Source: Nephrocerus scutellatus
Lineage: Eukaryota > Arthropoda > Insecta > Diptera > Pipunculidae
DNA length: 64,000 nucleotides
NCBI GenBank assembly: GCA_947095585.1
Contig: OX352761.1
Location: forward strand, 84,497,919 to 84,561,918
Reading direction: 5' to 3'
Below, in pieces: positions 43,379 through 55,250 of the stretch. Position 1 is the stretch's first letter. Each line of letters opens with the position of its first letter. Under the pieces are notes generated by a model. The model had not been told where the DNA came from. It did not search any database and saw only the letters and a list, made by a program, of their open reading frames with translations. Made by a program: the position numbers and the translations under genes.

Positions 43379-46300
43379 ACGTAGAGCACTCAAAATAGCT
43401 TCTCTAAATGTCAATTCCATAATTTCAGTCTCCAGAAGGGGCGACTTGCTGCGCTTTGTGGAAGACCACAGACCGGACAAACTCCTTCTAAACGAGACAA
43501 AGCTTAACGCAAGACATAAATTAGAATTTAAGAACTACGACTTAATACGGACGGACAGAAAGAACGTGATTCGTGGTGGTGGAACAGCTGTGCTGATCCG
43601 AAAACCACTAAGTTTCAAAACAATTTATAAGAGCGAGGTTGCAAGCTTTAACTGTCTAGAGACTTCTATTATTTCGCTGCCACTTCGAAATAATAGTTGC
43701 CTTCATATAATATCTGCATATGCGCCGCCAGCAGATAATCAGTTTAACGTCGAGCTCGAGAAATTATTCGAGACACTAGGATTAGATAGTTTAAATAACT
43801 ATTTCATCCTAGCGGGAGATCTAAACGCGAAACATCAGGCTTGGCTGGACTCAACAGCTAACGGAAGAGGCAGCTTTCTTAAGCGCTTTGTTGATGATTT
43901 AAATTGAAATTATACAGCCCGGTTACACCAAGTTATCCTTCCGGAAACTCATATTTAGATTTGTGTATTGCAGATGCGCGACTGCAAATAGGAACGGTCC
44001 ACGATAATAAGATCCCGCTGTTGCCGTATGATAGCGACCACAACGCGATACTTATAGTAGCCTCGTTTGCTGACGATTCCATATTCGCCCTCGCAAGCCA
44101 ACCAGAAATTCCTAAATTAAACTTTAGGAAGACCAACTGGAAGAGGTTTGAACAACAGGCCACAAGAGAATGCAGAAATAGTATTTCCTCTTCCAAAGTT
44201 CCTAACAATAGGAATCTGACGAACGAGGAGTGTGATTTCTGCATACAAAGACTGAATTCGGTGATTCTGTCGAGTATTAATTCGACAGTCCCGAAAATAA
44301 AATGCAAAAATTCTACGGAGTGTTATCTAAACCGAGAAATACGTACGTTACAGAGCTACAAGAGTTTTCTTGTCACACAAATCAACAGAATACGACGGCA
44401 GCTCCCTGGTGTAGTGGGCAACAGTGATCTAATGAGACTCAAGTCCCTTTTAAGAAATGTGAAAACTCTACTGAAACAACAATTCCGGAACAGTATCAAC
44501 AATTATTGGAGGCACCGAGCAGAGAACATTATAAAGTCTGATTCAAGGAAGATGTTCCCGAAAATAAATCGACTTTATAAGCCTCGTAATGTTATTACAG
44601 TACCGGAATTGAAGATACCAATTATTTTAGGGCATCTCATTTCTCGGGCGGGAATTGATAGCAGAACGACACCAATCGTTAACAACTACTTTGTTGTTGA
44701 CGAGGGTGTTGAGAAGCTAAATCTTATTGGATCTCATTTTGAAACAGTGCACCAAATAGGATGTCTCCTAAGCAATTCTGCAGATATGGTGAACGAGGAA
44801 TTGCACAGATTTCGTAATCAGCACAATTACTCTGATACTCTTGTACGCTTCTCAAATGACATGAAAGCGGACGAACTAACGCAAGACCAAACAAACAACT
44901 ACTTCTCGACGTTGACGGAACTTACTTACATTTTCAGGAAACTGAACAACAAGCCCTCGACAGGTTTAGATAACATTCCCAATATCGCGTTAAAACATCT
45001 TCCAGTCGAAATCATACGGAAATACTGCGTTATTTTTAATAACTTGCTCAATAATCACTACTTTCCGAGTTGTTGGAAAACATCGAAGGTTTTTCCAATA
45101 ATAAAAAAAAAGAAAGATCCTTCTGATCCGACGAACTATAGGCCAATAAATCTCTTGCCTAATATCGGGAAAGTTTTAGAAGTGGTTATTAGCAAGTCCA
45201 TTTTGAACGTGTGCGACGAAAAAGAGATTATACCGCGGAACCAATTTGGGTTCAAACAAAACCACTCGACAGTACACGCTGTGACCAAATTGATTTCAGA
45301 TGTCAACTGGCATATGAATGATAAGAGGAATACGGCTGCCTGTCTAGTGGATCTCGAAAAAGCCCTTGACACGGTCTGGATCGACGCGTTAATTTATAAA
45401 ATTATCAGATATGGGTTTCCACATCATTTAGTTAAAATGATTATATCTCTGATATACGCTTATGCTGACGACATTATGCTATATGTACACGGCTCGAGAG
45501 TCGAGGAAATTCAAAGAAATTTGCAAAGCAAATTCGATGAATTTCGGGCATACTGCGAAACGTGGAAGCTTAAGATAAGCTATTCAAAGTGCGAAGTTAT
45601 ACTGTTTCGCACCCCTCTAAGACGCGGAAATCACGACCTTCGACGAAATTGGAAAAACTTGCAGATAACTGGGGCAAATGGCGTTCAAATTCCAACAAAG
45701 GCGGTAGTGCGGTATTTAGGTGTTTACTTGGATGCATTCTTGTATTACAATGAACACGTAAATACCGCTGTGAAAAAGGGAAGAGCCGCTTTCATGGCAC
45801 TGAAGAATTTATTTTACTCACGCCATCTGAGATGTGAGGTGAAGGTCCTTTGCTACCAGGCGTTCGTAAGACCAATTTTAACGTATGCGTGTCCAATATG
45901 GTGGAACATCAATCCTTCATATATGGAAAAATTCCGCGCCCTCGAGAGGAAATGCCTTAGAGCGTGTATGAATATGTATAGGAGCGAACATTCCAATTGC
46001 AGGCACTATGTGTCAAATAAAAAACTCCTAAACGCTTCTGGAGTTTCCAGAATCGACAATGTCATTCTGGATCTTACTAGGAACCATTTCGCTCGGTCAG
46101 CCTCTGTTGCAAACGACTTAATTTCGGGAGCCTTTTATCCAAATCCTCAGTACTTCGAGAGAGCTTTAGAGAGCGGATTTATACCACCTGAGGCATTCTT
46201 GCATTTAGATGCACTGGGCTATCTGTCGGACTCACGCAACGTGCCCCTGATATACCATATTACTAGAAGGGCAACGGACAAAAGCATCCGACATGCATCG

Positions 46301-46426
46301 ATGACTTTGAGTGGTCGAAATGCGGTCTGGAGATACTGCAGCGACATACCTGAAAGAGACAGTAACAGATGTAACCCAATCAAATATTGGTGGCTCGACT
46401 GGGGTGTGGCCGACATACAGCCCTAG
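43365..46426 (+). pseudogene. Jockey-type LINE ORF2: endonuclease + RT, frameshift and RT deletion
   Basis: 43365-43907 encodes an AP-type endonuclease (IASLNVNSI, LLLNETKL, GGGTAVLIRK, AGDLNAKHQAW). A one-register frameshift at about 43904 precedes its last part (SYLDLCIADARL, YDSDHNAIL). From there 840 codons stay open through RT: TNYRPINLLPNIGK, NQFGFKQNHST, LVDLEKALDTVW, YAYADDIMLYV. Between SLIY and AYADD roughly fifty residues are missing, including the PQGS motif, by an in-frame deletion. The first catalytic aspartate and YADD remain. RT cannot work as it stands, yet the frame has no other stop, so the damage is recent. Confidence 0.85.
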
Positions 46427-46636
46427 TATTAGCGGGGGCAGCGTCTTGGGTAATCTGTACAAAGGGTATCATAGAGATGTCATAATGACGTCTCTATGGT
46501 GCAGGTTGTGCTGGAAGCTTGGGACGCTGCCAACGAAATATCAGGGAATAGTTCTTTTTTGTATTTCTTGTTATTTTTTTGTTATCTAGTTATAAGTAGA
46601 TTTAAGTTATCTTAAGTAAATATTAAATAAAAAAAA

Positions 46637-46883
46637 ATGTATTAAAGGTTTTCTTTTTCCATTTTTCCTTTAAAATCAAAATTATTACAATTTAATAAAA
46701 GTAGTACCTTAAAATAAATATTGATAGATTACAATAAAATAAAAAATAGATATATAATATAATGAGAACCAAACTGGTCATTTATATAACTATACTAATA
46801 TAGCTTGTAAGTTTCGTTATTTTCTTACTAACCAATATATTATAAAGTTAATTTTGGAATAAATAATTGTTTAAAAAAAAAAA
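46637..46883. other. AT-rich spacer without a recognisable gene
   Basis: Between the LINE 3' end and the right inner arm there is only AT-rich sequence. Confidence 0.6.
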
Positions 46884-47355
46884 ACGAACTAATTTTAAAT
46901 AAAAATACAAATAAAACAAACAATTACAAATTACAAAAAAAAAACAAAAATAATTTTGACAAATAAATACATTGCAATTATGAATAAAAAAAACACAAAA
47001 GACACCGCACCAAGATTGACAACTAGAGATATTATTGACCGATATCTGTCAATTGATATCTTGACAAATATCGGCCGCTAAGAAATGGACTAGAGCGATT
47101 GTGGTGGAAAGGTTTTTTTTAGATGAAAAGACAAATGCTCCATTGCACATAGATGTTGGTGAGGAAGCAAAAGAGACAAAATATATGTTGGGGTAAAGTT
47201 GGTTTGAGGGTTCGCTGTAAAAATATTTAAATGTATGTACTTAACATTAATTGTAGGTGTTAAATGTATGATATTCGTGTTTAATGTCGTTAGTAAATGT
47301 GACTAAAATTTAAAAAAGGACGGGATGATGGAATTGGTTTCCACAAGAGACAAAC
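46884..47355. repeat. Inner inverted arm, right
   Basis: Partner of 42107-42571 in reverse orientation. It begins ACGAACTAATTTTAAAT and ends GGTTTCCACAAGAGACAAAC. No coding signal. Confidence 0.88.
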
Positions 47356-47597
47356 AAAGATAGAATGTCTATTTTAGGGAAAGAAATTTAGGCGCCAAAA
47401 TTTTAATAAAATTAGATAGCGATTTTGGGACGGCCGACGGATGTAATAAAGATAAAAGGGTATAGTAACTGACGTAAAGAAAAAGGAACGCAAGAGGAAT
47501 TCTTTTTCTAGAAGGTTCGGAAAAAAGAAAAGGTTTCTTTAGGTGGAGACAGAATTTTTAGCGGCAGTTGGGAATTTAAAATAAAAAAAACTATTCT
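47356..47597. other. Right-arm flank upstream of the LTR
   Basis: About 240 bases between the inner arm and the LTR start, absent from the left arm. No gene or repeat recognised. Confidence 0.55.
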
Positions 47598-50395
47598 TGA
47601 AAGCAAAGGCTGCAGATGTATTTACAAGAAAATAAAGTTGAAATTTTAAAATTTAAAAATGTATAAAAATTGTGAAGTGGAAGATCGAACTTTGAATAAA
47701 AGTGGTAACGCCATCTTTATAGTGAAAGAGCATAAATGCGCTAATCGTTCATACCTTTTTTTTTTATAAAATTCAAAGATTTAAGACAAAATCAAAATTT
47801 CTATTAGTGGAAACTCCATTTTGTTAAAACAAAAATTAAAAAAAGTGCGAGTACACAAAAATCAATTTTTAAAAGTGTCTTTCTATAATACATGTAAAGA
47901 TTATGAAGTACGAGGGCGCCAAACAATTTTTAGAAAACGGCGAGTTAAACAAGTGGAATTAGAACCTAAAATTACCAAATTTTAAAAAGTCTCTGCAGAG
48001 ACAAAGTGTGCAGAAATTGTTCAAAAAGGGCGCCATAATTACAACAAAGAAATTCGCAATAGAAAAAAAAAGTGCGAACGCAGTTTACAAGAGCGAGAGT
48101 TACTTGAGAAAAAAGCTCTCCAATTTGTTAAATATTCAATTTACGATCATCGAGTCAGCGTCGCAGCAGAGGCAAAAACCCGAACTATTAAAGTGGATCG
48201 AGTTGTTCGAGTGCTCCTCAAACCGTGGACCGAGTTCTCTTCTAAATTAAAATTTGAGTTTTTTTTATTGATTTCTTGCTACCTTCTTGAGTTTTCTTTT
48301 GATATTAGTTTCATTCAAAATTGATTCTATTTTTGCTTTTCTGAGTTTTTTTTATTGCTTCAGCTAATTTGAAATTGAGTTTTCTCTACGTTTGAGTATA
48401 AAAATTGTGAAGTGGAAGATCGAACTTTGAATAAAAGTGGTAACGCCATCTTTATAGTGAAAGAGCATAAATGCGCTAATCGTTCATACCTTTTTTTTTT
48501 ATAAAATTCAAAGATTTAAGACAAAATCAAAATTTCTATTAGTGGAAACTCCATTTTGTTAAAACAAAAATTAAAAAAAGTGCGAGTACACAAAAATCAA
48601 TTTTTAAAAGTGTCTTTCTATAATACATGTAAAGATTATGAAGTACGAGGGCGCCAAACAATTTTTAGAAAACGGCGAGTTAAACAAGTGGAATTAGAAC
48701 CTAAAATTACCAAATTTTAAAAAGTCTCTGCAGAGACAAAGTGTGCAGAAATTGTTCAAAAAGGGCGCCATAATTACAACAAAGAAATTCGCAATAGAAA
48801 AAAAAAGTGCGAACGCAGTTTACAAGAGCGAGAGTTACTTGAGAAAAAGCTCTCCAATTTGTTAAATATTCAATTTACGATCATCGAGTCAGCGTCGCAG
48901 CAGAGGCAAAAACCCGAACTATTAAAGTGGATCGAGTTGTTCGAGTGCTCCTCAAACCGTGGACCGAGTTCTCTTCTATATTAAAATTTGAGTTTTTTTA
49001 TTGATTTCTTGCTACCTTCTTGAGTTTTCTTTTGATATTAGTTTCATTCAAAATTGATTCTATTTTTGCTTTTCTGAGTTTTTTTTATTGCTTCAGCTAA
49101 TTTGAAATTGAGTTTTCTCTACCTTTGAGTTTTTTTTTATTCAAAGTAAAATCGTATTACTTACCTTTTTTTGAGTTTTTTTTATTCAATTTAAAATTGA
49201 GTTTTTTTGGTTTTTTTTATCGAATTTCCTTTTTAAATATATATCTATTGTAAACTGCGTTTAGTAGTTAGCAATAATTCTCCACAGTGTTACAACAGGT
49301 GATTCAACGACATCATGCCGGCAGGATTTCTTTGAAAACACTCAAGTAAGTTCTTTTACATGTATCTTTTTTATACACCCATTGGCTACTAAGAGCAGTA
49401 TTTAATAATTGATAATTCATTTTATTTTTAAATTTCTGAGTTTTTATTAAATTTCGTTTTTTAATTTATCGTAATTTAATTGCACAAACAATAATTTGGT
49501 TTATCCTTCTTTTATAATTACAAATGAATTATAATTTTTTTTGAAAATACATATATTTTTTTTACATTCCAATTGAATTTTAAAAATATATTCATATACT
49601 CTATTGCTAAATATATTTCCATTATATTTTAAATTGAATTTTTACATATGTCATTCTAATTTGAATTTTTTTTGAATAAAAAAGTAACAAATGTATTTAA
49701 GATTTTAAAAGATAAATAGTTGAGTTTTTATTGCCGTTGCCCATTGGGTGGGAGGTATAATTCCTTTTTATATATTTTCTTGTCCTCACCATGAGTGAGT
49801 AGACAAGTCGGCTCTAGGTGTGTGGCTGGGATTGGTGATCCCACGGTGATTTCTCTCGGCGCTTTTCAGGTATGACTCGACGGACTGCGAACAGATGGAC
49901 TTAGTAAAGCCGACCTTTTTCTTCGTGATTTTGTAGGGCCTCGGTATAGGTGCAATGACGTCATTCCTTTTAGATTTAATCATTCCTAGATTTAATTAGC
50001 TAATAAGTGAAAAAGATAATTTCCTATATAATTTAATTTAAAAGAAATTATATTATCTTTTAAAAAAGGAAGGTTTTCTTTTGGATAATTTCAATATAAT
50101 TTTAGTTTAGAGTAATATAGTTATAAGTGTTTAGAGATTAAAAACAAAGGAATGCCCTGGTTGCACCGGGACTGAGGGACCTCCTTTATCCAGCCCCTTT
50201 TGATTCCGATTTTCCCTTTTTTTATTTTTTTTTAAATAAGTCGACAGACACGATAATTAAAATTTTTGTTCATGACGACGTGTCACTGGTAAGTGACAAG
50301 GACCGCCCGTCCGACGAGCTTAGCCGCGCAACCGCGAGCGTGTCGCGACGTCTATGCCAGTGGCAGAACTCCTAGTGGGACCTCGCTCCATAACA
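47598..50395 (+). mobile_element. Long 5' LTR, Ulysses/Osvaldo-like, with internal duplication
   Basis: Starts TGAAAGCAAAGGCTGC and ends ...CGCTCCATAACA, followed two bases later by a primer binding site, which fixes its orientation and its 3' end. Without the internal 735-bp duplication it is about 2.06 kb, close to the 2.1-kb LTR I recall for Drosophila Ulysses. It matches 1834-3956 and 40020-42106. The small frame at 48008-48250 lies inside it and is not kept in the other copies. No gag or pol of this element follows in the window. Confidence 0.85.
47662..49130 (+). repeat. 735-bp tandem duplication inside the LTR
   Basis: TATAAAAATTGTGAAGTGG starts at 47662 and again at 48397. The two units (47662-48396 and 48397-49130) are nearly identical, differing by small changes such as CTACGTTTGAG versus CTACCTTTGAG. 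The other LTR copies have a single unit. Confidence 0.92.
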
Positions 50396-50397
50396 AA

Positions 50398-50415
50398 TGG
50401 CGCCCAACGTGGGGC
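50398..50415 (+). other. Primer binding site, tRNA-Lys type
   Basis: TGGCGCCCAACGTGGGGC is the sequence known as the tRNA-Lys1,2 primer site in several retroviruses; Osvaldo and Ulysses also use lysine tRNA, by recall. It lies two bases after the LTR end. Confidence 0.9.
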
Positions 50416-50432
50416 CCGACGATTTGGCTTTA

Positions 50433-50496
50433 GCCATCGTTTCTTAAAGGACAGGAATTTCCGAAAGGAAGTTCCTGGCCTTTGACAAACGATGGC
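50433..50496 (+). promoter_or_regulatory. Leader hairpin: 30-position stem with GAAA loop
   Basis: Starting 17 bases after the primer site, 50433-50462 pairs with 50467-50496 around the loop GAAA (50463-50466). Arms: GCCATCGTTT with AAACGATGGC at the base, and AAAGGACAGGAA with TTCCTGGCCTTT in the middle. I count two mismatches (C443/C486 and A451/G478, last three digits) and two G-U pairs in 30 positions. The position suggests a packaging or dimerisation element (inference). Confidence 0.85.
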
Positions 50497-51240
50497 ATAC
50501 GGTTTTTTTCCTTTTTTTATCCTTTTAACGTAGTTTATATAAATTTTATAATTTTCTTAATTCTTATATTTTTTTAATTTTAATAAATTTCCCATTTAAT
50601 AACCCTTATCACTTCCTTTTTTTTGAATTTATCCTTAGTTCTTTTTTTATTCCCCATAATTCCTATCCTTAAACTACCCTTTCTTTTAAGACATGACAGG
50701 ACATGCTCTCGCTGCTCTTCGGGCGAGTTGACGAACCCAGTTCGATGATTTTTACAAATCTGGAATTTGGTGGTGCCAACTCGTTCGAGGACCAAAGCAG
50801 TCGATGTCAGTATTTGGTTGGGACGGGAAAAATGAAGCCAAACTTCATTCACTTGACCAACAAATAGACAGAAACGCGATGGGGGTGTAGCGAGCAGCCG
50901 TCACCATCAGTACCCTGAGTACAGGTGAACGTGGGTTCGCTGCTCCCTTAGTCGAAAAGTAGAGGTTCTTCTTATTCTTGGCGGTTCGGCCTCGCACAAA
51001 GGTTTCAAACCAGTGCTTTGAGTTGCGATCCGCCGGAATAAGACGAAACCTCTACTGACGTTAAACGACTTTCCACAAAATCATGAAGGAAACCGACTAC
51101 GACTTGACTGACAAGACTAGGACACACCTATTTTTTTATCTGAGCGTTGGGGATCATCACGGGAGATCCACTCTAGCCACGCACCAGCCCGTTTTCAATA
51201 AAATAAAATAAATATACCGATAAATCTTTTTACAAATTGG
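50497..51240 (+). other. Untranslated leader of the long-LTR element
   Basis: No gag frame is recognisable. A second long inverted repeat lies at 50958-50983 with 51030-51055 (GTAGAGGTT, CTTATTC and GGCGG blocks paired). GAGCAGC near 50890 pairs with GCTGCTC near 50940, around a TCACC/GGTGA and GTAC/GTAC inner stem. The minus-strand open frame at 50580-50852 shows no domain. Confidence 0.5.
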
Positions 51241-51250
51241 CAAAATTTTA

Positions 51251-51374
51251 ATCCGGCCTTATCAATTTTGATTGGATTTGAAAACTCAAATTGGGTCAAT
51301 TATAATTTTTTTATCCGGCCTTATCAATTTTGATTGGATTTGAAAACTCAAATTGGGTCAATTATAATTTTTTT
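51251..51374 (+). repeat. 62-bp direct duplication
   Basis: Two adjacent units beginning ATCCGGCCTTATCAATTTTG at 51251 and 51313, essentially identical. Confidence 0.92.
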
Positions 51375-51832
51375 TACGTATTTTTAATTTTTCGTTCAAC
51401 CCTTTTTATGAAAAGTGCAAAACTAAATATTAAATAATATAAATCATAAGTGGGAAATGAATAATCCCAATAGAAAAACACTAACTAGATAAATCGCAAT
51501 GTACATGTTGTCCAAAAAGAATCACTAAAATTAGAATTAAAAATAGCATACTTTTAGGCTGTAAGACTTTAGATTATTTGAAATGTAACAGCCTGCAAGT
51601 TTGAATCATTGCGTACTGGTCAAAAATGTAGTCAAACCGGTTTGTGCGGTTTTCCCGGTTTGTGTGTAGGAACATGATTGAACATGTAGTTTATTTTTAG
51701 AAGATGACTCATTACATATAAGTAGCGTTAGTTGTAAATAAGGGAATAAGGCTACAATGTTCTCTCTTTCAAAATGAATTATTATAAGTGTTGTCAAAAA
51801 ATACATCGCAATTGTTTAACCTAAATTAATTA
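51375..51832. other. No recognisable feature
   Basis: AT-rich DNA. The minus-strand frame at 51606-51806 shows no domain. Nothing else stands out. Confidence 0.6.
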
Positions 51833-52750
51833 TTGTCCATATCACTGAAAAAGACGCTGAATATTTTAATTCGAGTGGAAATCCATTTCGATGGGATAAA
51901 TGTGCAGTGCTATGACGCAGCTCTTTACGTGAGCACGTATCGGATTTACATAAGTATAACAACAATGCACCGCCTTCTAGTGCAAAAAAACCATCTATTG
52001 GGCAACGGTAACGAACAAACAAAAGCGAGTGGTTCGTCAGCACAAGAGAAAGGCAGTGAGAGTGAATGTACTCTTCAAATGATTAACATAAAGTTGTCTA
52101 ATTTGGAGGAAACAAATCAGCGTTTTCTTAGAGAACTGAACGAGCTACGTACAGAAAATGATGAACTGAAATCCAAAGTGGATATTTTGGAGAGCAAGCT
52201 AAATTGGCAGCAACAGCAACTATTAAGTACTTGCATCGAAATTGTTGGAGTGTCTTACGTCAATGATCAAAATGCAATCAGCAAGGCAAAGCAAATCTTC
52301 AACAAAGCCTTGTCAATCGATGTTACTGATAGCGAAATAGAAAATTGTTACATAAAGAAAGTGCAAACCAAAATTAATAACAATGGTGTGCTCTCTACGT
52401 CTCCGAAATCAAACTCCATTATCTGCATGAAATTATCTGCTCTTTATACAAAGAAGCGAAAAATGAGCGCAAAGGACGAAAAAAAGAAACCTCAACAGCC
52501 GTGTGACTGGTCTCGATGGTGTGGGCGACAACATCAGCAATAATAACAGCAGCAAGCGAACCGTTAACATTATAAACGATTGTCTTACGAAGTACACGCA
52601 GGCTCTATTCTATAAAGCAAAACAAGCAAAAATGCATAACGATGCCTAATATGTTTGGTACAAAGATAACAAACTTCTTGTGAGAAAGGTTGAGGACGGT
52701 AAAGTCATTTTAATTAGATCTTTTAATGATCTTGCACTCATTTAGTGCAT
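51833..52750 (+). pseudogene. Decayed CR1/Jockey-group LINE ORF1 (coiled coil + nucleic-acid-binding part)
   Basis: The frame 51833-52543 has a predicted coiled coil (INIKLSNLEETNQRFLRELN ... ENDELKSKVDILESKLNW). A typical ORF1 core then begins at CIEIVGVSYVNDQNAISKA. In a second frame after 52543 the rest of ORF1 can be read (INDCLTKYTQALFYKAKQAK, YVWYKDNKLLVRKV) with a stop inside. The residues before the coiled coil do not look like ORF1 and may be chance, so the true start is uncertain. ORF1 would have chaperoned LINE RNA. Confidence 0.72.
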
Positions 52751-54412
52751 TTTCGTTTTTCCCCCTCGTAAATTAATAATAAAAACGATGACTTTCCTAC
52801 CCATAATCTAAGTAGTACTAACTGTGATAATTTGTTTAAGAATAATTCATACTGCGACGATAAGTTTTTGATTGTGCACCAGAATGTTGGAAGCTTAAGA
52901 GAAAACTTTTCAGCTCTTGTCACTCATCTCGATTCGTTTATGTGCATTCCAGACATTGTTTTTATATCTGAAATATGGATTTATGAGTTTGAAAAAGTGG
53001 TACTCTTTGCCAGGTTTCAATTTTATTGCTAAAACGAATGAAAATTTTGCTGCAGGAGGCGTTGGCTGTTTTGTTAAAGAAGAACACAAGATTCTCGAAA
53101 TAGTTTCTATTTTCCTTTTTAGTGCTGATGTTTTAAAGGTTTCAATTGAAATTAACCATGAAGCGTATGTTTTTTTATGTGTATGACTGCAATGACGTAT
53201 TGACATACATAGAAGAATTTTCAGGTTTTTTAAAGAATGAAAAATAAAAAAAATCTTATTATTGTTGGGGATTTTAATATCAACAATTTAGAAAATAGTG
53301 AAACTGTTTCCAATGAGCCTACTAGGGTTACATCTGGTAGATGTTTATATCACATCTTTGGACGCTTCAAAAATGTTTCGTTCGGTGGCTGTGAGAAGTT
53401 TGTTCTTGATCTAATGATAACAGTATGACAGGGCTTTTTGTCAACATCAATAGCAAAGGTAGAAAACCTCCAAAATTGGCTGACAGTTTGATCAAAATTA
53501 ACTTCAACAAACTTAAAAACAATCTTTTTTATGAGTTTTGGGAAGATGTTTACTCGTGTAGAGATGCTTCGAAGGCCTATTATATCTTTAGTGACTGCCT
53601 TAAGAAACACATTCTGAATTGTTCCTCAGTCTTGTATTCAAAAAAATTTGTAAAAAGACAAACCTTGGACCTCTAGTTTAAAAAGAAAATATAAAAAATT
53701 GTGCGATGAACTTAAAAAGGAGATGCCGATCTATCGATATACCTATTATGGTACTCAATTTAATTCTGCCAAGGGAAACCTACAAAATAAATGGCAAATA
53801 GTAAATAGCTTGCTTAACAATTTTTCCATTTCAAGAAACCTGCTATTCTACGTCTTAATAACGTCGACGTTTCAGACAAATCTTTCATGGCTGAGGCATT
53901 TAATTGCTATTTCGCAAATATAGCCAGTAGCTTACAACAATGCCCCGTCCTAACGCATTGTACTTCATGTTCATCCTTTTGTATCTCTGATGAACTGTTG
54001 CAAAGAAAAAGTTTTGTTTATGAGCCCATTACATCTCTTGAAATATTACAAGTTATTGTTACTTGAAAAAATTCTAAATTGTGTGGTGCTGATGGTGTCT
54101 TGAATCTGCTTTTAAAAAGAGTTGCTTGCTTCGTTCTGTCAGATATTTTTAATCGTTGCGTATTTGCGGAAGTATTTCCAGAAGCACTGAAATTTGGAGA
54201 CATTATACCATTTTTAAGAAAGGTTCTACTATTGAAATGTGTACCTACAGGCCCATGTTACTTATTCCAATTTTCAGTAAAATATTCGAAAAACTTTTCA
54301 AAAATAGAATAGTCAGCTTTCTAATTAGAACCAATTTTTTTAACCCAAATCAGTTTGGTTTTAGAATCTATTCTATATCTATTCTTTCTGATATTCAGGT
54401 TTAATTGCAGTT
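52751..54412 (+). pseudogene. Decayed LINE ORF2: endonuclease and RT N-terminal part
   Basis: Endonuclease text appears in several frames: FLIVHQNVGSLRENFSALV (52867-), then AAGGVGCFVKEEHKI, NLIIVGDFNINNLE (53246-) and EKFVLDLMIT. Linker text (YYIFSDCLKKHIL) and RT text follow (CGADGVLNLLLKR at about 54079; RPMLLIPIFSKIFEKLFKNR, then NPNQFGFR), ending at about 54412. At least six frame changes. The RT catalytic core and the 3' end are missing. Same broad LINE type as 8450-10168, but older. Confidence 0.72.
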
Positions 54413-55250
54413 TAATCTTATTTTACCTTGAAGTAATTAAATCTTATAAAATAAAAGTTTTCTTTTGTAGCATTATTGAGACAATTGTATTTATTCAGTC
54501 GAATTTGCTGTTCTTATATATTATTGTAAGTAAATAATTTGGATAGAACAAAATGTTTTAATAGGGTCACCCCATCCAAAACTAATATTTAAATATATAT
54601 AAGTCCTTTGAAGTGGCATTAAACACTATTTTTAATACTTAATATACAAAAATACAGAATGTCGCGAATATTTCTTTATTCTATACTTATTGTTGAAATT
54701 AGACGACCGCACAGTTCGGCTTTGTTACGTCCACGTCCAAAAACATAGTTAATAAAATTCGACAGACACACACCCCACTTTTCCTGACAGTTGACGTCAA
54801 CGTCGACGCATAAAACTTAAAAATAACAAGGGAAGGAACAAGAGCAGAAGACACTTCTCTATAAAAGTAAATGTTACTGTTACCTGTTGATTTGGATGGC
54901 AGTATGTAATTTACCTTGATGTCTCTTGCATTTCCCCACCGATGGAAAGAATGCCAATTGTTTTGCAACGTTTGCTGCAACAATATCACACAATTCCAGA
55001 GATGTAATTTTCATTGCTTGGTATGCTACTTGTGTGTGATGACTTATTCACTATTCCACCTGCTTCCTGTACCACTCATAATCTCAGGTACTTGCATTAC
55101 CTATTCAAAACTGAATTAATGCTTCCAATATGCAACAATAACAGTGTGAAATTGTGTTTTGTGAAGCAATTGCGTATTTTTCACTCATCCAATCCATTCA
55201 TTCATGTAACATTTTTCAATAAACCAAATGCTGCTTTTATTTTGTCGGAT
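54413..55250. other. No recognisable gene
   Basis: Short open frames on both strands (for example 54699-54989 minus, 55014-55259 plus) show no motif and no repeat partner in the window. Confidence 0.55.

Larger units (their letters stand above)
42600..46636 (+). mobile_element. Jockey-type LINE in the spacer of the palindrome
   Basis: About 4 kb with ORF1 (zinc knuckles), ORF2 (endonuclease and RT) and an A-rich 3' end at 46620-46636. The N-terminal part of ORF1 and the 5' UTR are missing or unrecognisable. Possible target duplication bases (TGTATT on both sides) are too short to trust. Confidence 0.82.

Noticed and set aside
48008..48250. 80-residue open frame inside the LTR
   Set aside because: It starts at a non-ATG codon in part of the repeat, is broken in the second tandem unit and in the LTR at 1834-3956, and has no recognisable domain.
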